Counted from the first letter of the stretch, positions 36,251-45,597 are shown. The stretch is 64,000 bases of DNA from Chloroflexota bacterium (GCA_030611885.1 JAUWOY010000004.1:44578-108577), one strand, 5' to 3'. Made by a program: numbers and translations. Notes: generated by a model not told the origin, from the letters alone.

Positions 36251-39200
36251 ATGTTGATCCTACACGGTAGCTGGTTGCTACCCACCCAACCTGTAGAGTC
36301 CGGCCTCTTCCTGCTGTGGGCCGAGACCTCTGAAGGCAAGCTGCGTCGGCCCCGGGGACGCAAGCCCCGCGTCCTTCCTCATCCTTTCGCCGCTCCCCCG
36401 GAGACGGTGCTGCAAGCTCTGGCCTCCCTGGCACCCCTCCCCGATGAGCCGGCCACGACACGCTTCGTCGCCCTGCTGCCGGCGGCCGGGGACCTGCCGC
36501 TTCCTTCCCCGCGTCTGGTCCACGACTGGGATGAGCTGGCCGAGGCGACGCCAACGGGCCTGCGCCGCTTCAAGCTGAAGGGCCTGACCCTGGGAGCCAC
36601 GGATGCCCTGCACCTGCTCACCGCGCTGCCTGCGCCGGAGGAGCTGCCTCCGCATCTGGTTTTGGGGGACGACCTGGCCTTCTGGAGCGCCGTAGCCCGC
36701 TTTGCCCTGGAACTGCTGGCAGCTCAGCGCTACATCCCGGCCATTGAGCAAGTGGGTCCCCAGAGTTTCCAGGCCCGCTGGCGTCCCGTTTTCGACCGGC
36801 CGCAAGACGCCAGCCGACTGGCCCAACTGCTGGGATCTATACCCCCGGCGGCCAGGGCTTGCCTGCCGCCAGGGTTGAAAGGCGAGCCCGATCCCGCCCC
36901 AGCCCACCGCCTGCTGGAGGACTTTCTGACCACCGTCGTGGACGCCGCCGTGCGCGAGTGGTGGGGCGTGGCCTGGCATCCCATGCGGGGCGACGACGTG
37001 GCTGTGGCCTGGCTCAACGCCCTTTTCTCTGCCGACCCCGCTATCGAAGGGCCGTACTTCACCCTCAGCACCCTGGCCAGGGCGCACAAGACGTGGGTAC
37101 GCCGGTTGCACGTGGCCGGCGACGCCGCCTTCCGAGTCTGCCTGCGCCTGGATGTGCCTGAGACGCCGGAGGCTGCCTGGCCCCTCGACTTCCTCCTCCA
37201 GGCCAGCGACGACCCCAGCCTGCTGTTGCCGGCCGAGACGGTGTGGAAGGCGCGGGGCAAGGCTCTCACCTACCTGAACCGCCGCTTCGAGGAGCCGCAG
37301 GAGCGATTGCTGACTGCCCTGGGCTATGCCTCAAACATCTTCCGGCCTCTGGAGCGCAGCCTCCACCAGCGCCGTCCCACAGCGGCCCATCTGAACACCG
37401 AGGAGGCATACGATTTCCTGCGCGAGGCGGCCCCGCTATTGGAGCAGAGCGGCTTCGGCGTGTTGGTGCCGCCCTGGTGGAACAAACGAGGCAGCCGTCT
37501 GGGCGCCCGCCTGCGAGTAACGAGCACGTCCAGCCCGCCGAGCGTGTCCACTGGCCTCCTGAGTATGAAAAACCTGGTCAACTACCAGTGGGAGATCGTC
37601 CTGGGGGATCAAACGCTGACGCGGGAGGAGTTTGAGGCCCTGGCGCGGCTAAAGATGCCGCTGGTGCAGGTGAGGGGTCAGTGGGTGGCCCTTAACCCCG
37701 AGGAGATCGAGGCCGCCATCCGCTTCTGGAAGAAGCGCCAGGCGGAAACGCAGATGAGCGTGCTGGACGCGCTGCAGTGGGAGCTGAGCGGCGAGGGCGA
37801 GGTGGAGGGCCTGCCGGTGGAGGAGGTAGAGGTCACTGGCTGGGTGGGCGACCTGCTGGAGCAGTTGCAGGAGGGCGAGCAGCTAGAGGAGTTGCCTCAG
37901 CCGGCCAGCCTGGCGGGGGAACTGCGTCCCTACCAGCGACGAGGTTTCTCCTGGCTGACCTTCATGCGCCGCTGGGGGCTGGGCGCGTGCCTGGCTGACG
38001 ACATGGGCCTCGGCAAAACGATCCAGGCTATTGCTCTCTTCCTACATGACCACGAGCGCAACGGGCAGGTGTCGCCGGCCCTGGTGATCTGTCCCACTTC
38101 GGTGGCCGGCAACTGGCAGCGGGAGATCGAGCGCTTCGCCCCCAACCTGCGCCCCCTGCTTCATCACGGGCCCGACCGGGCAACCGGCCAGGATTTCCTG
38201 GCCCAGGCTCAAGAGCACGACGTAATCATCACCAGCTACGGCCTGGTGCGCCGCGACGCTGACCTGCTGTCCCAGGTGCGCTGGAGCGAGGTCATCCTGG
38301 ACGAAGCGCAGAACATCAAGAACCCGGCGGCCAAGCAGACCCAGGCCGTGCGCCGCCTCCCGGCCGACTTCCGCCTGGCCCTCACCGGCACCCCAGTGGA
38401 GAACCGCCTCTCCGAGCTGTGGTCCATCATGCACTTCCTGAATCCGGGCTTCCTGGGGCCGCAGAAACGCTTCCGGACCGAGTTCGCCCTGCCCATCGAG
38501 CGTTACCGCGACCCGCTGGCGACGCAGCGGTTGCGGCAGTTGGTGAGTCCCTTCATCCTGCGGCGGCTCAAGACGGACTCCACCATTATTCAAGACCTGC
38601 CCGAAAAGCTGGAGATGAAGGTCTATTGCAACCTGACGCCGGAGCAGGCCACCCTGTACGAGGCCACGGTGCAGGATTCTCTCACCCAGATCGAAGAGAG
38701 CGAGGGCATCCAGCGCAAGGGGATCGTGCTGAGCACTCTTCTCAAGCTGAAGCAGGTCTGCAACCATCCGACCCAGTTTCTGGGCGACGGTTCGGAACTG
38801 CGGGGGCGCAGCGGCAAGCTGGCACGCCTGACGGAGATGCTGGAGGAAGCGCTGGCCGTGGGCGACCGCGCGCTGATCTTCACCCAGTTCGCCACCATGG
38901 GGAAGATGTTAAAGAGCTACTTGCAGGAAACCTTTGGCCGGGAAGTGCTCTTCCTGCACGGGGGGACGCCGCGCAAGCAGCGGGAGCGCATGATCGAGCG
39001 CTTCCAGAGCGACGGGCACGCACCGCCCTTCTTCGTCCTGTCGCTGAAGGCGGGCGGCCTGGGCCTGAACCTCACCGCCGCCAACCACGTCTTTCATTTC
39101 GACCGCTGGTGGAATCCGGCCGTGGAGGATCAGGCCACGGACCGCGCCTACCGCATCGGCCAGACGCGCAATGTGCAGGTACACAAGTTCCTGTGCATCG

Positions 39201-39352
39201 GCACGGTGGAGGAGAACATTGACGCCCTCATCGAGAGCAAAAAGGCTCTGGCCGAAAGCATCGTCACTGCCGACGAGAGCTGGCTGACGGAACTCTCGAC
39301 CGATGAGCTGCGGGAGATGCTGACGCTGCGGCCGGAGGCGGTGGGGGGATAG
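36251..39352 (+). CDS. SNF2-family DNA translocase/helicase
   Basis: A 1033-residue protein. The first ~540 residues are the non-core region usual for bacterial SNF2 proteins paired with SWIM proteins. The ATPase has DDMGLGKTIQ (about 583), DEAQNIKN (about 683), GTPVENR, and the C-terminal motifs RALIFTQF and DQATDRAYRIGQ (about 960). It should translocate on double-stranded DNA and remodel protein-DNA complexes. It is first in an operon with a SWIM zinc-finger protein and a DEDDy exonuclease, which points to DNA repair or defence. The ribosome site is a weak GGAG. Confidence 0.88.
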   Translation: MLILHGSWLLPTQPVESGLFLLWAETSEGKLRRPRGRKPRVLPHPFAAPPETVLQALASLAPLPDEPATTRFVALLPAAGDLPLPSPRLVHDWDELAEATPTGLRRFKLKGLTLGATDALHLLTALPAPEELPPHLVLGDDLAFWSAVARFALELLAAQRYIPAIEQVGPQSFQARWRPVFDRPQDASRLAQLLGSIPPAARACLPPGLKGEPDPAPAHRLLEDFLTTVVDAAVREWWGVAWHPMRGDDVAVAWLNALFSADPAIEGPYFTLSTLARAHKTWVRRLHVAGDAAFRVCLRLDVPETPEAAWPLDFLLQASDDPSLLLPAETVWKARGKALTYLNRRFEEPQERLLTALGYASNIFRPLERSLHQRRPTAAHLNTEEAYDFLREAAPLLEQSGFGVLVPPWWNKRGSRLGARLRVTSTSSPPSVSTGLLSMKNLVNYQWEIVLGDQTLTREEFEALARLKMPLVQVRGQWVALNPEEIEAAIRFWKKRQAETQMSVLDALQWELSGEGEVEGLPVEEVEVTGWVGDLLEQLQEGEQLEELPQPASLAGELRPYQRRGFSWLTFMRRWGLGACLADDMGLGKTIQAIALFLHDHERNGQVSPALVICPTSVAGNWQREIERFAPNLRPLLHHGPDRATGQDFLAQAQEHDVIITSYGLVRRDADLLSQVRWSEVILDEAQNIKNPAAKQTQAVRRLPADFRLALTGTPVENRLSELWSIMHFLNPGFLGPQKRFRTEFALPIERYRDPLATQRLRQLVSPFILRRLKTDSTIIQDLPEKLEMKVYCNLTPEQATLYEATVQDSLTQIEESEGIQRKGIVLSTLLKLKQVCNHPTQFLGDGSELRGRSGKLARLTEMLEEALAVGDRALIFTQFATMGKMLKSYLQETFGREVLFLHGGTPRKQRERMIERFQSDGHAPPFFVLSLKAGGLGLNLTAANHVFHFDRWWNPAVEDQATDRAYRIGQTRNVQVHKFLCIGTVEENIDALIESKKALAESIVTADESWLTELSTDELREMLTLRPEAVGG

Positions 39353-39411
39353 AGGTTGGAGGTTGGAGGTTGGATGTTGGAGATTAGAGATCGGATATTG
39401 GATATTGGAGA
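39350..39411. repeat. Heptamer repeat array between SNF2 and SWIM genes
   Basis: GGTTGGA/GATTAGA/TATTGGA 7-bp units fill the gap between the two genes and end just before the SWIM gene's AAGGAG site. Confidence 0.8.
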
Positions 39412-39423
39412 AAGGAGTTCCTT

Positions 39424-40311
39424 ATGTCGTGGTGGTATCCTCGATACGAACCAGCCCGCCCCATAGCGGTTAAGGGGGGCATCAAGGCTCGCAGCCAGCG
39501 CGGCGCCATCGGTCAGAGTTGGTGGGCCAAGCGCTGGACCGAAGCGCTGAGGCGCATCATGGAGTCCAAGCGGCTAGGCCGGGGGCGCCGCTATGCCCGG
39601 CAGGGCCAGGTGATGGACATCCGCGAGGAAAAGGGTGCGATCACCGCCAAGGTCCAGGGGACCCGCCGCACTCCCTACAATGTACACATTCGGGTGAAGC
39701 CGCTGAGCGATAAGGAGTGGGAGCGAGTGTTGGACCTGCTGGCCGACCAGGCCATCTTCACCGCCCAGTTGTTGGCCGGCGAGATGCCCGCCGACATCGA
39801 AGAAGCTTTCACCGCCGCCGGCACCAGCCTCTTCCCGGCCTCAGCTCGGGACCTCGAGACCAACTGCTCCTGTCCCGACTGGGCCAACCCCTGCAAGCAC
39901 ATCGCCGCCGTGTACTTCCTGCTGGGCGAAGCCTTCGACGACGACCCCTTCATGCTTTTCCGCCTGCGAGGCCGCACCCAGGAACAAGTGCTGGCGGGGC
40001 TTCGCGCCCGCCGCGCTGCGGTCGAAGAGGAAGAAGCCGGGCCCGATCCCACAGCCTTGCCTGCGGAGGAGACCGCTCCTGCGCCCTTGCCGGAGGACCC
40101 AGCCATCTTCTGGCGCCTGGGCCAGACCCTGGACGACTTCCAGGTGCAGCCGAAAGCGCCCCAGGTGTCCTTGAGCCTGCTCCAGCGACTGGGCCAACCA
40201 GCCTTTGCCCCGGTAAACCTTCGTTCCAATCTGAGCGCCGTCTATCAGGAAGTAACCCAGCGCGCCGAGGCCCTGGCCTTCGGCGAAGAAGTGGAGGAGT
40301 TAGCAACGTGA
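39424..40311 (+). CDS. SWIM zinc-finger protein
   Basis: A 295-residue protein. An N-terminal region (SWWAKRWTEALRR) common to SNF2 partners is followed by the SWIM motif CSCPDWANPCKH at about 147-160 (CxC...CxH). The C-terminal part is acidic and low in complexity. SWIM domains bind DNA or protein; in this family the protein accompanies SNF2 motors. It overlaps the exonuclease gene by 4 nt. Confidence 0.87.
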   Translation: MSWWYPRYEPARPIAVKGGIKARSQRGAIGQSWWAKRWTEALRRIMESKRLGRGRRYARQGQVMDIREEKGAITAKVQGTRRTPYNVHIRVKPLSDKEWERVLDLLADQAIFTAQLLAGEMPADIEEAFTAAGTSLFPASARDLETNCSCPDWANPCKHIAAVYFLLGEAFDDDPFMLFRLRGRTQEQVLAGLRARRAAVEEEEAGPDPTALPAEETAPAPLPEDPAIFWRLGQTLDDFQVQPKAPQVSLSLLQRLGQPAFAPVNLRSNLSAVYQEVTQRAEALAFGEEVEELAT

Positions 40312-40841
40312 AAAACATCGTCTTTTTCGATCTGGAGACCCGGCGGAGCTTCCAGGAGGTGGGAGGCCGGCACAACATCCCGCGCCTGGGCCTGTCGGTG
40401 GCAGTGACCTATTCGACCGCCGATGGCGAGTATCATCACTACACCGAGGAGACCGTGGACGAGCTCATCGAGGAGCTGAAGGCGGCGGACCTCGTCGTCG
40501 GCTTCAACGTGCTGAGCTTCGACTACCAGGTGCTGACGGCCTACACCGACCATCCCCTCCGCCAGCTCCCCACGGTGGACATGCTGGACGACATCTACCG
40601 CACCCTGGGCTTCCGCCTGAGCCTGGACGCCCTGGCCAACGCCACTTTAGGGGTCGGCAAATCGGCCGACGGCCTGCAGGCCATCCGCTGGTGGCGCCAG
40701 GGCAAGATGCAGGAGCTTTTCGACTACTGCCAGCAGGACGTGGAGGTCACACGGCAGCTCTACGAATTCGGGAGGCAGAACAAGTACGTTCAGTATCGGG
40801 ACCGTCAGTGGAGGATGCGGAAGGTGCCGGTGAATTGGTGA
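40308..40841 (+). CDS. DEDDy-type 3'-5' exonuclease domain protein
   Basis: A 177-residue protein starting at a GTG inside the overlap GTGA, with GGAGGAG upstream. The RNase H-like exonuclease motifs are present: Exo I IVFFDLETR, Exo II VVGFNVLSFDYQV and Exo III DYCQQDVEVT with Tyr-x3-Asp (DEDDy). This places it near PolB-type proofreading exonucleases, without a polymerase. Translational coupling to the SWIM gene suggests it degrades DNA handled by the SNF2 complex. Confidence 0.85.
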   Translation: MKNIVFFDLETRRSFQEVGGRHNIPRLGLSVAVTYSTADGEYHHYTEETVDELIEELKAADLVVGFNVLSFDYQVLTAYTDHPLRQLPTVDMLDDIYRTLGFRLSLDALANATLGVGKSADGLQAIRWWRQGKMQELFDYCQQDVEVTRQLYEFGRQNKYVQYRDRQWRMRKVPVNW

Positions 40842-40849
40842 ACACTGAA

Positions 40850-40876
40850 ACACTGATAGCACTGATAGCACTGACG
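40850..40876. repeat. CACTGA repeat patch
   Basis: Three CACTGA-type units between the exonuclease and GxxExxY genes. The same unit builds larger palindromes at 41283, 41452, 59089, 61088 and 63316. Confidence 0.6.
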
Positions 40877-40887
40877 AGGAGAATGAC

Positions 40888-41274
40888 ATGATCAAGCAGT
40901 ACGTGAAAGCAGAATATCCGCTGTCGGACGTGACCGCACGGATCATTGCTGCGGCCAAGGAAGTTTATCGAGTACTTGGGCCAGGTTTCCGAGAAGTCAT
41001 CTACCAACGCGCTTTGGTGCTGGAGTTACCGGCTCACGGTCTGGAGTTCGGCCGCGAGGTGTGGATTGACGTTTATTACAAAGGCCAAAAGATCGGGTGC
41101 AAGCGGGTGGATTTCATCATTGACGAGGTCATGGTAGAGATCAAGGCCAAGAGCGAGCTGGAACCGGTGGACTTCGTACAAACGTTGTCCTATCTGAAAG
41201 CATCGGGCTACAAAGTGGGACTGCTTCTTAACTTCGGTGCATCGAAGCTGGAGATCAAGCGGCTGGCGAACTGA
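40888..41274 (+). CDS. GxxExxY-family PD-(D/E)XK-like protein
   Basis: A 128-residue protein with the family name motif in GPGFREVIYQRAL and a nuclease-like core (RVDFIIDEVMVEIKA, then QTLSYLKASGYKVGLLLNFG). The E-x-K of IKA and the upstream Asp match a PD-(D/E)XK active site. Its cellular role is unknown. It is bordered on both sides by CACTGA repeats, and its last bases are duplicated downstream, which suggests a recently rearranged locus. Confidence 0.8.
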   Translation: MIKQYVKAEYPLSDVTARIIAAAKEVYRVLGPGFREVIYQRALVLELPAHGLEFGREVWIDVYYKGQKIGCKRVDFIIDEVMVEIKAKSELEPVDFVQTLSYLKASGYKVGLLLNFGASKLEIKRLAN

Positions 41275-41531
41275 GGGGAGTTAGAAACACTGAAGCACTG
41301 AGAAACATGAGGGCACTGAGTCAGTCAGTGTGTTCAGTATTTGTCAGTGGCCTCAGTGATTCTAGCGCCGGGAGGATCGGGCCAGCCGTCCCAGTTTACG
41401 GCTCGTCCGCCCACGAAGCGAAGGCGTTAAGCGACTGGCGAACTGAGGAAGATGGAAACACTGAAGCACTGAGAAACATGAGGACACTGAGTCAGTGTGT
41501 TCAGTGTTTTTCAGTGGCCTCAGTGATTCTA
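41262..41531. repeat. Direct duplication built on CACTGA palindromes
   Basis: The segment from the 3' end of the GxxExxY gene through a palindrome (about 41262-41364) recurs at about 41430-41531 (GGCGAACTGAGG, then AACACTGAAGCACTGAGAAA). Each copy pairs CACTGA units with TCAGTG units. Confidence 0.8.
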
Positions 41532-41537
41532 GTAGCG

Positions 41538-42482
41538 ATGAACAATTTCGAACCCGCCTACCTAAAACTCCTCCGCTCCGGCGAACTGAAGGAGCGGGTC
41601 AAGGAGGCATACAATCGCCTGGAGGCTTGCGACGTCTGCCCCAGAGAGTGCGGCGTGAACCGCAGGGAAAGCGCCAAAGGAGCGGTCTGCCGCACGGGGG
41701 AGAGGGCGGTGGTCTCCAGTTGCAACCCCCACTTCGGGGAGGAAGCGCCCCTGGTCGGCCGGGGCGGCTCCGGGACGATTTTCTTCGCCTGGTGTAACCT
41801 GCACTGCCAATACTGCCAGAATTACGAGATCAGCCAACTGGGCCAGGGGCGAGAGGTGGAGCCTGAGGAGCTGGCAGCCATGATGCTGCGCCTGCAAGCC
41901 CTGGGCTGCCACAACGTCAACTTCGTCTCCCCCACCCACGTGGTGCCCCAGATCCTGGCCGGGCTGCTCATCGCCGCCGAGGCTGGCCTGCGCCTGCCCC
42001 TGGTCTACAACACCGGCGGCTATGATTCTCTCAAGACCCTGGCCCTGTTGGACGGCATCGTTGACATCTACATGCCCGACGTGAAGTACGCCGACGCCGA
42101 CGTTGCGCTGCGCTACTCGAAGGTGAAGAACTATCCGGCCATCAACCAGGCGGCGGTGAAAGAGATGCACCGCCAGGTGGGGGATTTGGTGATGGACAAG
42201 CAAGGGGTAGCATTGCGTGGGCTGCTGGTGCGCCACCTGGTGCTGCCTGAGAGGCTGGCCGGCACGCCCGAGATCGTCCGGTTCCTGGCCCAGGAGGTCT
42301 CGACCAACACCTACCTAAATGTGATGGATCAGTTCCGCCCCTGCTATAAAGCCCACGAGCTGCCTCCTCTGAACCGCCGCATCACTTCCGAGGAGTACGC
42401 GGAGGCGGTGAGCCTGGCCCAGGACGCGGGGCTGGATCGGCTGGACGAGAGGAGGGCCAGATTGATCTGGCTGTGGAGATAA
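41538..42482 (+). CDS. PflA-like radical SAM protein
   Basis: About 314 residues from MNNFEPAYL. The frame is open further upstream, but only through repeat DNA. A Cys-rich N-terminus (CDVCPRECG) precedes the cluster motif CNLHCQYCQNY at about 90. NTGGYDSL and IYMPDVKY follow the usual PflA-like pattern. It is related to the radical SAM protein at 24396 but shorter, without the C-terminal Cys pairs. The target is unknown. The stop is 5 nt before the next gene. Confidence 0.8.
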   Translation: MNNFEPAYLKLLRSGELKERVKEAYNRLEACDVCPRECGVNRRESAKGAVCRTGERAVVSSCNPHFGEEAPLVGRGGSGTIFFAWCNLHCQYCQNYEISQLGQGREVEPEELAAMMLRLQALGCHNVNFVSPTHVVPQILAGLLIAAEAGLRLPLVYNTGGYDSLKTLALLDGIVDIYMPDVKYADADVALRYSKVKNYPAINQAAVKEMHRQVGDLVMDKQGVALRGLLVRHLVLPERLAGTPEIVRFLAQEVSTNTYLNVMDQFRPCYKAHELPPLNRRITSEEYAEAVSLAQDAGLDRLDERRARLIWLWR

Positions 42483-42487
42483 GGGTG

Positions 42488-43696
42488 ATGAGCCTGAAAA
42501 AGAACCCTGAGAGGCTAGCTTGGATAGTCCTCACCATAGCCTTCGCCATCTTCTGTTTCCTGGTACTGAGCATCCCCCTTGGCATCCGCTGGTACGTCAT
42601 CAATGCCACCCAGGTGCACCAGACGTCCCTGGCAGCCATCAGGGGCACGGTTCAGGTGCAGGAGCCGGAAGCAGATGTACCCTTCGCCGTCACAACCACC
42701 AAGGACGACGTGCCGGAGGGATCCACCATCACCACCGACGCCACCTCGCAGGCTTTCGTGGAGTTTTTCGAGGATAGCACTCTGCACCTCTACAACAAGA
42801 CCCAGGTAGTCATCCAGAAGACGCAGTCGCCCAGATTCGGCCTCAGTTCCAAGCCCAACACCATCGTCCTGGAAGTGACCGGAGGGAGGGTCAGGATCGG
42901 TGTAGCGCCGTCGTTGGAATCCCCCCTGAGCTTCCAGGTGCAATCGCCCCACGCCGCAGTCGAGTTGGAGAAGGACGGGAGCTACTCGGTGGAAGTGAGC
43001 AGCGAGGAATTCCAGTTGACCGTGCGCGACGGCCAGGCGAAGGTCATGGCCAGGGGGAAGGTGGTAGAGCTGGGACAGGGAGAGAGGACGACGGTGGAAA
43101 TCGGCGGGGAACCGCTAGGGCCTTTGCCGGCGGAGCGAGACCTCATCGTTAACGGCGACTTCAAGGAGCCACTAACGGTGGGTTGGAGAGACTACCACAC
43201 ACAGATTGATCCCAAGGAGGTCAGCGGCAAAGCTGAAATCCTGGTGGTCGGCGATCGCCAGGCAGTGCGTTTTTGGCGCATGGGGAAGGCTACCAACCAC
43301 GGGGAGACAGGAATCATCCAGGTCATTGATAAAGACGTCCGCGATTTCACCTCCCTGGAGCTGCACATCTCTGTCAGGCTGCTGGACCAAAGCCTGCCGG
43401 GTGCCGGCATGTTGAGCTCTGAGTTCCCTGTTATGGTTCGCCTGGACTACAAGGACACCTACGGTAACGATAATTTCTGGACCCACGGATTCTATTTCCA
43501 AGACCCCCCTGAAAACTGGCGCATCATAAAGGGCGAAAAGATCCCGCACTACGTCTGGTACCCTTACGAGTCGCCCAACCTGATGGAGGAACTGGGCGAT
43601 GTCAAGCCTGCCGTTATCAAATCCGTCCGCGTCTACGCCTCAGGCTGGGACTACCAGAGCATGGCCTCGGAGGTACAACTGCTGGCGAAGGAGTAG
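42488..43696 (+). CDS. FecR-like membrane protein with C-terminal carbohydrate-binding-like domain
   Basis: About 402 residues from MSLKKNPERL, after AAGGGTG. Residues 15-40 form one membrane segment. Residues 50-210 resemble a FecR domain (GSTITTDATSQAFVEF, VTGGRVRIGV, GQAKVMARGKVVELGQGE). Residues 220-400 are a beta-sandwich with NGDFKEPLTVGWRDY and VRFWRMG, like carbohydrate-binding modules. FecR proteins normally relay signals to an ECF sigma factor; none is nearby, so a structural envelope role is more likely. Confidence 0.7.
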   Translation: MSLKKNPERLAWIVLTIAFAIFCFLVLSIPLGIRWYVINATQVHQTSLAAIRGTVQVQEPEADVPFAVTTTKDDVPEGSTITTDATSQAFVEFFEDSTLHLYNKTQVVIQKTQSPRFGLSSKPNTIVLEVTGGRVRIGVAPSLESPLSFQVQSPHAAVELEKDGSYSVEVSSEEFQLTVRDGQAKVMARGKVVELGQGERTTVEIGGEPLGPLPAERDLIVNGDFKEPLTVGWRDYHTQIDPKEVSGKAEILVVGDRQAVRFWRMGKATNHGETGIIQVIDKDVRDFTSLELHISVRLLDQSLPGAGMLSSEFPVMVRLDYKDTYGNDNFWTHGFYFQDPPENWRIIKGEKIPHYVWYPYESPNLMEELGDVKPAVIKSVRVYASGWDYQSMASEVQLLAKE

Positions 43697-43712
43697 CTCA
43701 CCTCATCACATG

Positions 43713-43752
43713 AGACCCTTGGGGTTTCGTCGCCAAAAAACCCCAAGGGTCT
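43713..43752. repeat. Palindrome F, copy 2
   Basis: AGACCCTTGGGGTTT is perfectly inverted at 43738-43752. It lies between convergent genes and could also act as a bidirectional terminator. The other copy is inside a coding sequence at 8221. Confidence 0.85.
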
Positions 43753-43758
43753 GAACAC

Positions 43759-44295
43759 TTACCGCAACTGCTTCACGTAAAGCGCGCGGAGCTGGTTGAA
43801 GACGGCGATGAGAGGCGGGCTGGCGTAGTCAGGATAAGTCCACGGCCAGGCGCGGAAGGTGCCGTCGCGAAAGTGCAGCGTCACCTCAGCGTAGACGCCC
43901 TGGCCCAGATAAATGCGGTGGGCGTGATTCTTGGTGGTGGCCAAGACCAGCTTGGAGTGGGAAACGTAGCCAGGATCAATGTTGATTCGCCGCTTCCCTT
44001 CGCGAGGCCTTCCGCCCACCGCCCATTTCATTTCCAGAGCATTGGTCAGCAGCTTGATGTCCGCTAGTTGGCCTGGGTGCACGAGCTCCTCGAAAGCCAC
44101 GAACCTCCGCTTCAGGTTCTCCCCGAACTCCGCCGCGTAGTAGGTGGTATGATCAAAGGGCAAGAGCTCGCTCTCGTAGTCAATGGGACCAAACTCCTGG
44201 CTTAGCCTGACCCCAGCCTCCTCCAGAAGCTCCCCCGTAGCCGTAAAAATGCTTGCTATAAGTTTCACCGGCAAGGGTTCCTTGATCTTCCCCAT
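43759..44295 (-). CDS. DUF4416-family protein
   Basis: A 178-residue protein of a family known mainly by conservation. Recognisable segments are LLPFDHTTYYAAEFG, KRRINIDPGYVSHSKLVLATTKN and RAWPWTYPDY. No function is established. Its start overlaps the thiI stop by 1 nt, so it may be co-translated with that sulfur-transfer gene. Confidence 0.78.
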   Translation of the reverse strand: MGKIKEPLPVKLIASIFTATGELLEEAGVRLSQEFGPIDYESELLPFDHTTYYAAEFGENLKRRFVAFEELVHPGQLADIKLLTNALEMKWAVGGRPREGKRRINIDPGYVSHSKLVLATTKNHAHRIYLGQGVYAEVTLHFRDGTFRAWPWTYPDYASPPLIAVFNQLRALYVKQLR

Positions 44296-45404
44296 TATTC
44301 ACCCATCTTTTCCAAAACGGCCCTGAGCTTGGGCAAACTGGCCCTGGTCAACGGGTCGGGCGGCAGGTACGGACAAGACTTAGCTTCACGGATGGAGATA
44401 TCGAAGGTGCCGATGCGCCGCGCCAGGGCGGTGATCTCCGTCTTGTCCAGGCCAATGAGGGGGCGCAGGATCGGCTTTTCGATGCCGTAGGAGATAACCT
44501 CCAGATTATCCAGGGTCTGGCTGGCCACCTGGCCCAGCGAGTCCCCCGTGACCAGGGCTTTGGCCCAGTGCTGGTCGGCGATCTGGCAGGCTTTTTGCAG
44601 CAGGGCCCGCTTGCAGAAGATGCAGGTCCAGCGCTCAGCGCCGACGCTGCGGAGCTTCTCGTAGGTCTCGCCGAAGACCTCCTGGTGATCCAGCACGATG
44701 GGGCGCATGTCCCAGCCGTAGGCGTAACGCGACAAGACCTGGCAGTTGTCCAAAAACTTCGCCAGCTCCACCTCGCTCCAGCGAAAGTGGACGGGGATCA
44801 CCGCACACCCCCGCTTCATGATCAGCCAGGCGGCCACGGGGGAATCAATGCCGCCGGACATCAGCGCCACCGCCCGGCCCTGCGTGCCCAGGGGCAATCC
44901 CCCGTGCCCAGCCACCGTCTGGCCGAAGACCAGGGCGTGATCCCGGCGCACCTCGACGCCGATGGTCAGGTCGGCCTCGTCGGAGAGATCAACCTGCGCC
45001 CCGGTCGCTTCCTGGACGTGAGCGCCGACGACGCGGTTGATCTCAGGCGAGATCAGGGGAAAAGACTTGTCAGCGCGGCGGCTCTGCATCCGGAAAGATC
45101 GCTCCTCGTTCAGGCCAGCTCTCTGGGCCACCTGCAACGCCTCTGCCTTGATGGCCCTGATGTCAGCCGCAACCTCCTGGGCCGGGCTCAGCGAAACCAC
45201 GCCGAAGACATCTCGCAGCTTCTCGACAGCTCGCTCCACGTCCTCGGCCTGCACATAGACCCTCTGCCCAACGCTGCGCACCTCACCCGTTATGTCGTTC
45301 CCCTGCAAGCACTCCCTGATGTTCTTGCGCAGTCGTTTGACGAAATACGGCCTGTTCTTGCCTTTCAAGCCGATCTCGCCGTAGCGAATCACAATCAGAC
45401 CCAT
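44295..45404 (-). CDS. thiI: tRNA 4-thiouridine synthase ThiI
   Basis: About 369 residues from MGLIVIRYGEIGLKGKNR, preceded by GGAAAGGAC; a longer frame upstream has no ribosome site. Residues 60-165 are a THUMP domain. The PP-loop ATPase motif is MSGGIDSPVAAW at about 185. It transfers sulfur to U8 of tRNA and can serve thiamine synthesis. It ends without the C-terminal rhodanese domain of the E. coli enzyme. Confidence 0.92.
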   Translation of the reverse strand: MGLIVIRYGEIGLKGKNRPYFVKRLRKNIRECLQGNDITGEVRSVGQRVYVQAEDVERAVEKLRDVFGVVSLSPAQEVAADIRAIKAEALQVAQRAGLNEERSFRMQSRRADKSFPLISPEINRVVGAHVQEATGAQVDLSDEADLTIGVEVRRDHALVFGQTVAGHGGLPLGTQGRAVALMSGGIDSPVAAWLIMKRGCAVIPVHFRWSEVELAKFLDNCQVLSRYAYGWDMRPIVLDHQEVFGETYEKLRSVGAERWTCIFCKRALLQKACQIADQHWAKALVTGDSLGQVASQTLDNLEVISYGIEKPILRPLIGLDKTEITALARRIGTFDISIREAKSCPYLPPDPLTRASLPKLRAVLEKMGE

Positions 45405-45457
45405 GGCCTGTCCTTTCCAACTCTTTCCAGTATCATAGCACATAAAGGCTTGGGCGT

Positions 45458-45500
45458 CAAAACGAAACACGGGGCTGAGATTCTTCTCAACCCCGTGTTT
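45458..45500 (-). terminator. Terminator downstream of secDF
   Basis: On the minus strand AAACACGGGG pairs with CCCCGTGTTT and is followed by CGTTTTG. It separates the secD-secF transcript from thiI. Confidence 0.65.
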
Positions 45501-45524
45501 AGGTTCACATGAAGAATGTAGAGG

Positions 45525-45586
45525 TTCGTAGTAGCGACTTCAGTCGCCTTGGCCCTGTGATGGACGACTGAAGTCGTCACTACGAA
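45525..45586. repeat. GACTTCAGTCG palindrome
   Basis: TTCGTAGTAGCGACTTCAGT and the inverted CTGAAGTCGTCACTACGAA bracket an 18-bp centre, between secF and thiI. Confidence 0.8.
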
Positions 45587-45597
45587 AAATGGATTCT

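Noticed and set aside
41307..41537. N-terminal extension of the radical SAM protein
   Set aside because: The extra codons consist of CACTGA repeat DNA; the family N-terminus begins at the ATG at 41538.
42488..43696. FecR-type sigma-regulator signalling unit
   Set aside because: No ECF sigma factor or TonB receptor gene lies nearby, so only the domain similarity is reported.
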